From Lysobacterales bacterium CG02_land_8_20_14_3_00_62_12 (lineage in GTDB: Bacteria > Pseudomonadota > Gammaproteobacteria > Xanthomonadales > Ahniellaceae), in contig PEUI01000345.1 in the NCBI GenBank assembly GCA_002785585.1, forward strand, positions 2,433-10,950: a stretch of DNA of 8,518 nt, read 5' to 3'. This document shows positions 1-5,824 of the stretch, piece by piece. Every line of letters begins with the position of its first letter. Within the stretch, counting starts at the first letter, position 1. Below the pieces are notes generated by a model, which was given only the letters and a program-made list of their open reading frames with translations, did no database searches and was not told the origin of the DNA. A program made the translations under genes and the position numbers.

Positions 1-14
1 GAGCCGATGGCTAC

Positions 15-46
15 TCGGCTGAACAGGCCGGGCGGTTCGGCTGAAC
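15..46. repeat. 10-bp direct repeat TCGGCTGAAC
   Basis: TCGGCTGAAC occurs at 15-24 and again at 37-46, a 22-bp period, just downstream of the CsgG-family gene. The first copy lies in a 6-bp hairpin (AGCCGA at 2-7 with TCGGCT at 15-20). The second forms most of the loop of the hairpin at 26-60. Two hairpins in a row with a shared loop/stem sequence could be a duplicated terminator-like unit or a small REP-like element. With only two copies at the window edge this cannot be decided. Confidence 0.35.
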
Positions 47-60
47 GCAACCGCCCTGCC
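26..60 (-). terminator. Hairpin downstream of the CsgG-family gene, possible terminator
   Basis: GGGCGGTT (30-37) and AACCGCCC (49-56) form a perfect 8-bp stem with an 11-nt loop. After one mismatch (29/57) three more pairs (26-28 with 58-60) extend it. It begins 16 bp past the stop of the minus-strand gene, the usual place for a terminator. No T-run follows on the minus strand, so it is not a classical intrinsic terminator; it may instead stabilise the mRNA 3' end. Confidence 0.35.
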
Positions 61-75
61 CCGCCTCAACCCAGT

Positions 76-1248
76 CTAGCGACGGGTGGACTTGGCCTTG
101 GTCTTGCCTGGGGCCTTTTGCAACTCCGGCACCAGCACACCGAACTCCAACGATTGCGGTGCCCGCTGCGAAATCACCCGGTCCTTGGCCTTGACCGGCT
201 TTCTGGAGGCATTGACCGAGCCGATACTGAACTTGTCTTTGACCTGATCGACGTGCACGGTACCAATTTCTTCGTCTTCCGAACCCAGTGAAATGCCGGT
301 TTCCGGGTCGATCAGGGCCGAACCCGGCCGCTTCAGCGTCAGTCGGTCACCGACTTGCACGGCGCCAACACCCAGATTCAGATAAACGTTGCGGCCTTCG
401 ACCTTGATTACCGAACCCGCTGCCGATTGCGCACCAATGGCCTGGATCAGTTCGTAGGCGGCTTCGTTGATCGCAGCGAACACGGTTTGGCCGATCGGTG
501 TGCGCGTGTACGAACCGGCGAAACCGCCGAGTGCCACACCACCGCCGAATCCGCCAGCGCCGAAGGTCAGCCCGGATTGCTTGATTTCACGATTGATCTG
601 CTTGGTGAAAACGACCTCGCTGGTGGCCGCATCGACCAGGCGGATGTTCATGCCAAAAGCAGCCGTGGACTTGGAAACGCCGATGCCACCCAGGATGGCG
701 CCGGTTCTGCCACCCAGCAAACCGCCGATGCCACCACCCACTTTCTTGTTGGAGACGCCGGCCTCGTAATTGGTGATGACCGCTTCCAGCAAGAACTGGG
801 CGCCGAGCACGTTGCCGGTCTTCGCGGCCGACGGCTGTGCCACGCGACCGCTGGCACCAAAATCCTGTTCCTGCAAAATGTGGCCCACCGCCTGACGTTC
901 CACCATGCGGAAGCGATTGGTGCGGTTCATCGCGTCGGTAATCATCGCCTCGATGCCATTGATCGGCACGGTAGCGGTGCCGACGTCGTATTCGGTATCG
1001 CCACCGACGTTGTAACTGGCATAGGTCGTGGTGTTATCGACCTTGCTCACCGCCATGCGGGTGCGCGAACCGGCAAAATTGCTCCAAGTCAGATTGACCA
1101 GATTGAGCGTGTGCACCGGTGTCAGATCCTGGGGCAAGGGAATTTCCTGGCCGTTGACCGTGCTGTAGGCGATGTACTCCGCCCGGCAGACCGAAGCCGC
1201 GAGCAAACTACCGACGGCGAAGATCCCAATCAGCATCACTTTGGACAT
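76..1248 (-). CDS. CsgG-family secreted protein with FlgT-C-like C-terminal domain
   Basis: Secreted protein of the CsgG family, whose founder forms the outer-membrane pore exporting curli subunits. From the ATG at 1248 it has 390 residues. A signal peptide ends near C-R-A|E (residue 23). The Cys at 21 lacks a proper lipobox (it is preceded by Ser-Val), so unlike E. coli CsgG it is probably not a lipoprotein. The CsgG core (about 98-270) shows F-R-M-V-E-R at 113-118, then I-L-Q-E-Q, and G-A-Q-F-L-L-E near 149-155. Two Gly-rich stretches (about 171-190 and 229-245) lie where CsgG has its pore-forming hairpins. Residues about 278-361 resemble the C-terminal domain of FlgT-like proteins (GDRLTLKRPG, then DPETG). 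A basic tail ends the protein. The ATG at 1254 is possible, but its Shine-Dalgarno would be only 1 nt away. No csgE/csgF or curlin gene is nearby, so curli export should not be assumed. Confidence 0.85.
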   Translation of the reverse strand: MSKVMLIGIFAVGSLLAASVCRAEYIAYSTVNGQEIPLPQDLTPVHTLNLVNLTWSNFAGSRTRMAVSKVDNTTTYASYNVGGDTEYDVGTATVPINGIEAMITDAMNRTNRFRMVERQAVGHILQEQDFGASGRVAQPSAAKTGNVLGAQFLLEAVITNYEAGVSNKKVGGGIGGLLGGRTGAILGGIGVSKSTAAFGMNIRLVDAATSEVVFTKQINREIKQSGLTFGAGGFGGGVALGGFAGSYTRTPIGQTVFAAINEAAYELIQAIGAQSAAGSVIKVEGRNVYLNLGVGAVQVGDRLTLKRPGSALIDPETGISLGSEDEEIGTVHVDQVKDKFSIGSVNASRKPVKAKDRVISQRAPQSLEFGVLVPELQKAPGKTKAKSTRR

Positions 1249-1255
1249 AGCCATT

Positions 1256-1262
1256 CCCCTCT
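1256..1262 (-). promoter_or_regulatory. Shine-Dalgarno AGAGGGG deciding the start
   Basis: On the minus strand AGAGGGG lies 7 nt before the ATG at 1248 but only 1 nt before the ATG at 1254. The spacing favours translation from 1248, giving a protein two residues shorter than the longest frame. It is the only strong Shine-Dalgarno in the window. Confidence 0.7.
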
Positions 1263-1284
1263 TTAAGTTAAGGTGCGAAAGCCG

Positions 1285-1312
1285 ATGTTATCGCCAGATG
1301 CCAGTCTGTCAA
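1285..1312 (-). promoter_or_regulatory. Sigma70-type promoter of the CsgG-family gene
   Basis: On the minus strand there is a perfect -35 box TTGACA (1307-1312), a 16-bp spacer and a -10 box TAACAT (1285-1290, 4 of 6 consensus positions). Transcription would start near 1277, giving a leader of about 30 nt with the Shine-Dalgarno well placed. This is the best promoter match in the window and suggests housekeeping-sigma expression. Confidence 0.65.
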
Positions 1313-1421
1313 CGATACCCCCGGGTGTGCCCAAGCTGGCATTCATGCCGCCGCCGAGGCGGGTCATGGCGGCCGAGCCCTGAATAGCGCCGCGCCGCTG
1401 CCATCCCGCACCGATACCCGA

Positions 1422-1448
1422 TTGGCCCAAACGCCAGGCTGCTACCCT
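1422..1448 (+). promoter_or_regulatory. Weak candidate promoter of the large secreted protein gene
   Basis: TTGGCC (1422-1427) and TACCCT (1443-1448) are poor -35/-10 matches with a short 15-bp spacer. The -10-like box ends 7 nt before the ATG at 1456, and no Shine-Dalgarno lies at a usable distance. If real, it would give an almost leaderless mRNA. The rest of the 1263-1455 gap shows nothing further on the plus strand. Confidence 0.2.
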
Positions 1449-1455
1449 TCGCCCC

Positions 1456-4269
1456 ATGCTGCTACGTCGCTTGCCCCTGCTTGCCTTGATCGTTTCCCTG
1501 CCGGTGCTGGCGGGCACCCACCGCGACGTGCTGTGGTCGGCGACCGACCCGACAGAGCGACTGACCATCGACGCACCCGCGACGCCGGGACCGCATCCGT
1601 TGCTGATCTGGCTCCGTGACCCGAATACCGGCGGTGCCGCCGAACGCCAATTCTCAACCCAAGCCGAGCGATTACTGGCGCACGGCTACGTGCTGGTCAG
1701 CGTGCCGCCGCCAGCGCTGGCAAGCTACCCGGATACGCTCAAGCGTTACGCCGAAATTATTGCGCAGGTGCACCGTCACAGCGCCGAAATCAATGCCGAC
1801 CCGAGCCGGATGGTGCTGCTCGGCGCGGGCGCTGCGGCACATGCGGCGGCCTTGCTCAGCGTTGACCCGCGCTGGCTGCAAGGCGTTCGATTAAGCCCCA
1901 AGGCATTCAACGGTGTGGTCTTGCTGGATGCCGATAGCCTCGATCTGCCAGCCCGCATGCGCCGCCTGAGCAACGCCGAGCGCAGCCGGTTCGAGCGCTT
2001 CGGCAGCAACCCCCAAAGCTGGCAGGAGGTTTCTCCGCTGGCGCAGGTGCGGGCCGCCGCGACCCCGCCGTTGTTGTTGATCAGTTCAGCCGCTACCGAC
2101 GCCCTCAGCCAGGAATCGATCGAACAATTTCGTGATCGGCTGCGCGCCATCGGCACGGCCAGTGCCTTTATCCGATTGCCCGCGGCGGATGCCGCGGGCA
2201 GTGTCGAAGGCGACGATCCTTTATTGCCGTGGCTCTCAGCCCTTACGCTTGATCGAGTGAATCGCCTGGAGAACATGGACTTTGCTGTCGATTTCGCTGC
2301 CGGTCAGAGCGACGCCGATCACCCACTGGCGAGTGGCGAAGCCGTCCCATTTCTGGTCAATTTCGACGGTCGCCTGCTGGCCGCCGTCAACGCTGCCGAT
2401 CGCGGCCTGGGCGAGCACACGCGGCTGCTCGAAAAAACCAGCACCACCGGTGCCTGGCAATGGCGCGATGAGTTTCCCGGCAAAATCAGCCACCTGGCGG
2501 TCATCGAACACCGTGGGAACGCTGCCGCTGCGACCGATTCCGCTCGGCTCCCGCTGCTGCTGCTTGGTCTGCATCGCAACGACGACGCTGGCGTAGCGCC
2601 GATTTTTTGGCGCGCGGCTGCCAGCGACTGGCGATTACTGGCCGACGCGCCGGCAAGCGCGCTTGCCGCCACTTTGCTGCACCACGACCGGGCGCTGGGG
2701 CACGACGTGCTGCTGCTGGGTTTTGCCGGTGTCGGCATCCGCGCCGCAGAGATCGATGGGGCACTGCCCACGCTGTCGGCGCAATATGAATTGAACGGCG
2801 CCAACGTGGTCGCCCTGGTCAACGCCAATGGCGATGCCTACGCGTTGATCAGCGGCGCCAATGCCGGGCTCTATCGTCGCGTTGATGGCTTGGCACCAAG
2901 CTGGCGACGGGTCGCGGCACTGCCAAGCGGTGGCGGTGCCAACCCGGTTTGGGCAGCGCTCGCAGCAGTGCCCGATCCCAGTGGCGCGGCCACCGAAAAC
3001 TTGTTGGTCAGCGAAAATGGCGACGGTCGCATTTGGCGCCTGGATCCGGCACACGGCTTTCGTCGCCATCTGGAGTTCACCGTCACCACCGCGTTTGCCG
3101 CCATCTGGCCGCAGGCGCCCAGTCAAATCAGTTTTGGCAACCAGCAGTGGACCGCCCTGACACAGCCGGAGACCGGCGATCAGGTACAGGCGATCGGCCT
3201 AGGCATGCAACGCCTGGGCGGCAGCGACGCCAGCCAACGGGGTGCCTGGTATTTGCTGCGCCAGGACTCTGCCAGCTACAGCTATGGCCTGGTCTACGAC
3301 TACCAATCGCCGCTGGTTGGCGACGAAAAACTGGCCACAGTGCGCGCCATCGCGCCCTCGCCATTTCCGGACGATCAAGGCCGAAGTTTCTATTTCGGCG
3401 GCTTTGCTGCCGGTTCCGATGACGGCGATGGCGCCTGGATTTATCGCGCGCAACTGCCGCAGGCCAACATCCAGCCCGGGCTTTGGTGGGACAAAAGCCA
3501 CAGCGGCCACGGCATCGACTTGCAAGCGGTCGGTGCGCGCTGGCGGATTCTGCTCAGCAGCTACGACGCCGATGGCAGGCCGATCTGGTACACCGCTTTG
3601 GGGAGCATCGATGGGCAGAACTTTCACGCCGACGATGCTGGCCTCACCCGCTACCACTACGCGTTTGACCAGGACCCGCCACAGCGCCGTGATCCCGCCC
3701 GATCCGGCAGCGTCGCCCTGCGCTTTGGCCTCGGCGCCGACGATCCGGTCTGCGCCGCCAGCGGCATTGATCGCCGTGGAGCGCTGGCACTGGCCGAATT
3801 GAGTTTGCAGATCGATGGCAACGAAACCCATTGGTGCATCGAACCGATGCACTGGGGCGACGGCGGACAAAGCCCGGTCAACGTCAATGGCTTGTGGGCC
3901 GCCGGTGCCGACGATGCGAATTGGGCGCTGACCTTGGCGGCGCAGGGACGCGGGCACGCCGCGCAAGAAGTAGCCACCCTCTATTATTTCGATGGCAGTG
4001 GTGAACCGCGCTGGGCGCAAGGCAGCGCCCCCGCGCTCAACGGCAATGCCATGTTCACGCTATCGAGCTTCACCGCTGCCTGCCCAGGCTGCGCCCCGGT
4101 GCCGGCCAGCGCCCAGCCCGTGGGCACTTTGTCGCATCAATTTTCCGGCGCCTGCGCCGAGGTCACCGGCACGGCCAGCATCGACCTGAGCGATCCGGAT
4201 GGCCGCGGCAACCGCTTCCTGCGTTCGGCTGCGGCGCTGACCGCGGTCAGTCGCCCGGCCTGCTATTGA
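1456..4269 (+). CDS. Large secreted protein: degenerate alpha/beta-hydrolase, propeller-like middle, GLWW repeats
   Basis: A 937-residue exported protein of unknown function. A signal peptide ends near V-L-A|G (residue 19). Residues about 20-265 follow an alpha/beta-hydrolase (dipeptidyl-peptidase/esterase-like) pattern: an early strand with LLIWLRD, then a nucleophile-elbow region aligning with G-H-S-A-G-A-H. Here it reads G123-A-G-A-A-A-H129, so the catalytic Ser is replaced by Gly125. No clear catalytic His follows, so this domain is probably inactive. Residues about 272-670 are strand-rich, with recurring G-V-G and W-R-R/I-W-R-L type blades, and look beta-propeller-like (inferred). The C-terminus has two GLWW-type repeats starting at 675 and 812. 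All six cysteines (766, 794, 876, 879, 900, 936) lie in this last part, suggesting disulfides and periplasmic or extracellular folding. The start is supported by the signal peptide but has no Shine-Dalgarno. It is divergent from the CsgG-family gene and convergent with ppk2. Confidence 0.8.
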   Translation: MLLRRLPLLALIVSLPVLAGTHRDVLWSATDPTERLTIDAPATPGPHPLLIWLRDPNTGGAAERQFSTQAERLLAHGYVLVSVPPPALASYPDTLKRYAEIIAQVHRHSAEINADPSRMVLLGAGAAAHAAALLSVDPRWLQGVRLSPKAFNGVVLLDADSLDLPARMRRLSNAERSRFERFGSNPQSWQEVSPLAQVRAAATPPLLLISSAATDALSQESIEQFRDRLRAIGTASAFIRLPAADAAGSVEGDDPLLPWLSALTLDRVNRLENMDFAVDFAAGQSDADHPLASGEAVPFLVNFDGRLLAAVNAADRGLGEHTRLLEKTSTTGAWQWRDEFPGKISHLAVIEHRGNAAAATDSARLPLLLLGLHRNDDAGVAPIFWRAAASDWRLLADAPASALAATLLHHDRALGHDVLLLGFAGVGIRAAEIDGALPTLSAQYELNGANVVALVNANGDAYALISGANAGLYRRVDGLAPSWRRVAALPSGGGANPVWAALAAVPDPSGAATENLLVSENGDGRIWRLDPAHGFRRHLEFTVTTAFAAIWPQAPSQISFGNQQWTALTQPETGDQVQAIGLGMQRLGGSDASQRGAWYLLRQDSASYSYGLVYDYQSPLVGDEKLATVRAIAPSPFPDDQGRSFYFGGFAAGSDDGDGAWIYRAQLPQANIQPGLWWDKSHSGHGIDLQAVGARWRILLSSYDADGRPIWYTALGSIDGQNFHADDAGLTRYHYAFDQDPPQRRDPARSGSVALRFGLGADDPVCAASGIDRRGALALAELSLQIDGNETHWCIEPMHWGDGGQSPVNVNGLWAAGADDANWALTLAAQGRGHAAQEVATLYYFDGSGEPRWAQGSAPALNGNAMFTLSSFTAACPGCAPVPASAQPVGTLSHQFSGACAEVTGTASIDLSDPDGRGNRFLRSAAALTAVSRPACY
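2177..2200. repeat. 9-bp perfect inverted repeat inside the secreted protein gene
   Basis: TGCCCGCGG (2177-2185) and CCGCGGGCA (2192-2200) pair perfectly around a 6-nt loop. It lies in coding sequence near the end of the hydrolase-like domain (residues about 241-249, Ala/Asp-rich). It could form a stable mRNA hairpin, or be a by-product of GC-rich Ala/Pro codons. Confidence 0.5.
2651..2668. repeat. 18-bp perfect palindrome inside the secreted protein gene
   Basis: CGGCAAGCGCGCTTGCCG reads identically on both strands and is not extended by the flanking bases. It is intragenic, in the propeller-like part. A perfect palindrome of this length with no loop is unusual in coding DNA. It might be a protein-binding site or a dispersed genomic word, or chance in Ala-rich codons. 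Confidence 0.5.
3478..4014 (+). repeat. Two GLWW-type protein repeats (within the secreted protein)
   Basis: Repeat 1 runs from G675 (G-L-W-W, then S-G-H-G, S-Y-D, D-G-R-P-I-W) to W711. Repeat 2 runs from G812 (G-L-W, then Y-Y-F-D-G-S-G-E-P-R-W) to W853. The shared frame is GLW, about 30 residues, then [YF]-D-x-x-G-x-P-x-W, each followed by roughly 90 more residues. The starts are 137 residues apart. This pattern recurs, to my recollection, in exported proteins of Xanthomonadales-like bacteria. Copy 2 has lost the second W and the S-G-x-G part. Confidence 0.65.
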
Positions 4270-4297
4270 TCGCCGCAACCGTGACCGAACGAGGCAC

Positions 4298-5068
4298 TCA
4301 ATAGCGCGCCGGCACGCTGATCGCCTTGGCACCCACCACATCTTTGCCGAGCCGACGACGCTTTAGCGGCGGTAGCTTCAGCTCGGCATCCGGCAGCACA
4401 AACTTCGGCAGGCTATCGAGCAGGTGCGCGATCATGTTCAGTCGCGCCCGCCGCTGGTCGTTGGCATCGACCACCAACCAAGGTGCATGGCGGGTGTGGG
4501 TAATCTTGAAAAAAGCATCGCGGGCAGTGGTGTAGTCGTCGTATCGCTCGCGCGCAGCGATGTCGATGGGTGAAATCTTCCAGCGCTTCATCGGGTTTTC
4601 CATGCGTTCGGCGAAGCGGGCTTCCTGCTCCTCCTGATCGACTGAAAACCAGTACTTGAGCAACAAGATTCCGTCATCCACCAACATTTTTTCGAACACC
4701 GGCGTCTGCTCCAGAAACCGCTTGTATTCGCTATCAGTGCAAAACCCCATCACTTTCTCGACCCCAGCGCGGTTGTACCAACTGCGATCAAACAGCAGTA
4801 TCTCGCCGGCCGCTGGCAGCTCTGCCACATAGCGCTGGAAATACCACTGCGTGCGCTCGCGTTCGTTCGGTTTGGGCAACGCCACCGCCCGACAGAATCG
4901 CGGATTGAGCACCTGGGTAAAACAATTGATCGCGCCGCCCTTGCCAGCGGTATCGCGACCTTCGAACACAATCACCACGCGCTGGTCGGACTGCTGCACC
5001 CAGCGTTGCATTTCGCAGAGCTTGATCTGGAGTTTTTCCAAGGCCGCCAAATAGGATTTTTTCTTCAT
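4298..5068 (-). CDS. ppk2: Polyphosphate kinase 2 (PPK2), class I type
   Basis: Cytoplasmic kinase that moves phosphate between polyphosphate and nucleoside diphosphates, mainly regenerating ATP or GTP from ADP or GDP in this class. From the ATG at 5068 it has 256 residues, a normal size for a single-domain PPK2. The Walker A loop is G37-R-D-T-A-G-K43-G. Then come P-K-P-N-E-R-E-R-T-Q-W-Y-F at 65-77, Walker B-like F93-D94-R-S-W-Y-N-R, and V-M-G-F-C. The lid region has K-R-W-K-I-S-P-I-D. The EGRD..GKGG form of Walker A points to class I; Thr40 replaces the usual Ala. The C-terminus is basic and Pro-rich (about 235-256). A TTG at 5077 has a well-placed GGAG and would add three residues (M-S-Q); the ATG has no Shine-Dalgarno, so either start is possible. 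Convergent with the secreted protein gene (28-bp gap, no hairpin seen) and divergent from the ECF sigma gene. Confidence 0.95.
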   Translation of the reverse strand: MKKKSYLAALEKLQIKLCEMQRWVQQSDQRVVIVFEGRDTAGKGGAINCFTQVLNPRFCRAVALPKPNERERTQWYFQRYVAELPAAGEILLFDRSWYNRAGVEKVMGFCTDSEYKRFLEQTPVFEKMLVDDGILLLKYWFSVDQEEQEARFAERMENPMKRWKISPIDIAARERYDDYTTARDAFFKITHTRHAPWLVVDANDQRRARLNMIAHLLDSLPKFVLPDAELKLPPLKRRRLGKDVVGAKAISVPARY

Positions 5069-5084
5069 CTGCGACAACGGCGTA

Positions 5085-5088
5085 CTCC
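5085..5088 (-). promoter_or_regulatory. GGAG Shine-Dalgarno favouring a TTG start for ppk2
   Basis: On the minus strand GGAG is followed by a 7-nt spacer and TTG at 5075-5077, in frame three codons before the ATG at 5068. For the ATG the spacing would be 16 nt, too long. This makes the TTG a serious rival start. Further upstream on this strand there is a TTTACA (-35-like), but I find no convincing -10 partner. Confidence 0.4.
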
Positions 5089-5221
5089 GGCAATCTGGGG
5101 CGGCGACTGTAAAGCCTCGATCCCGCCCAGACAAGCGCACCAGGGCCGTGCGCCCGGACCGCGCCCGGCCAGCGGCCGCTCGGCGAAACGCTGCTTGCAC
5201 CAAATCCCGGCTTGCCCGACC

Positions 5222-5824
5222 ATGCCGCGCCGGATCGATCCCCTTCGATCCGCATCGTTTCGGCAACCGGTATCGACCTTGGCGCCCCGCAACCGCAGTC
5301 CCCTGCAAGAGATTTTGCTTCGCTATGGCGCTCGTTTGCGCGCCCTGGTGGAGACCCACTGCGGCCGCAACCAAGGCCTGGACGCCGATGACATCGAGCA
5401 AGAAGTCCGCATCAAGTTGTGGAAAATGCTGGAAAGTGACAAAACTCTGGACTTCCCTGCGTCTTACATACACAAGGTGGTTGCGACCACGGTCATCGAT
5501 GCGCTGAGGCGGGCCGAGATTCGCCAAGCGCAGTCGTTGGAACCCGAGCTCGAAGCCCTGATCGACCCCAGTGTGCAAGGGCCGCTGTCGCCAGAACGAC
5601 AGGCCGGCCATCGTCGTTGGGGCAGTTTGTTGTTGCGCTGCATTGCCGAGCTGCCCGAGCGTCGGCAACTGCCGGTGCAATTGGCACTGCAAGGTTTTTC
5701 TGCCGACGAAATCGCAAAATTGACCGGATGCACCGTGGCCGCAGCGCAACAACTCAGCTACCGCGGCATCGAAGATCTCAAAATCAGACTGAAGGAATTA
5801 GGCGCCGATGCGATCGATGAATGA
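5222..5824 (+). CDS. ECF-family RNA polymerase sigma factor
   Basis: Alternative sigma factor of the extracytoplasmic-function type, directing RNA polymerase to a small regulon. It has 200 residues, a usual ECF length, with only sigma regions 2 and 4. Region 2 spans about 28-101, with the polymerase-binding D54-A-D-D-I-E-Q-E-V-R-I-K-L-W67 and, for -10 recognition, S81-Y-I-H-K-V-V-A-T-T-V-I-D-A-L-R-R97. A variable linker (102-130) follows. Region 4 (about 136-190) has L-P-E-R-R-Q and a helix-turn-helix G158-F-S-A-D-E-I-A-K-L-T-G with recognition helix V-A-A-A-Q-Q-L-S-Y-R. I took the ATG at 5222; the frame stays open upstream but there it is antisense to ppk2. No Shine-Dalgarno is seen. The next gene overlaps it by 17 nt and encodes a probable anti-sigma partner, which is the main evidence for how it is controlled. 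Confidence 0.9.
   Translation: MPRRIDPLRSASFRQPVSTLAPRNRSPLQEILLRYGARLRALVETHCGRNQGLDADDIEQEVRIKLWKMLESDKTLDFPASYIHKVVATTVIDALRRAEIRQAQSLEPELEALIDPSVQGPLSPERQAGHRRWGSLLLRCIAELPERRQLPVQLALQGFSADEIAKLTGCTVAAAQQLSYRGIEDLKIRLKELGADAIDE
5792..5802 (+). promoter_or_regulatory. Shine-Dalgarno region inside the sigma gene for the anti-sigma-like gene
   Basis: AAGGA (5792-5796) and TTAGG (5798-5802) lie 11 and 5 nt before the ATG at 5808, all inside the last codons of the sigma gene. They support ATG 5808 over the in-frame ATG at 5817 and imply coupled translation of the two proteins. Confidence 0.4.

Noticed and set aside
355..1266. 303-residue plus-strand open frame opposite the CsgG-family gene
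   Set aside because: It is an antisense shadow with biased composition; the minus-strand frame has a signal peptide, family motifs, Shine-Dalgarno and promoter.
3199..4020. 273-residue minus-strand open frame inside the large secreted protein gene
   Set aside because: The plus-strand frame carries clear repeats and domains; the antisense frame shows neither.
5006..5221. 72-residue N-terminal extension of the sigma factor
   Set aside because: Most of its start is antisense to ppk2, its composition is unlike an ECF N-terminus, and 200 residues from 5222 is the normal size.
5069..5752. Long upstream in-frame extension of ppk2 (open reading to 5752, 484 residues in all)
   Set aside because: It is antisense to the ECF sigma gene, resembles no PPK2 N-terminus, and the polyphosphate kinase is complete from 5068.
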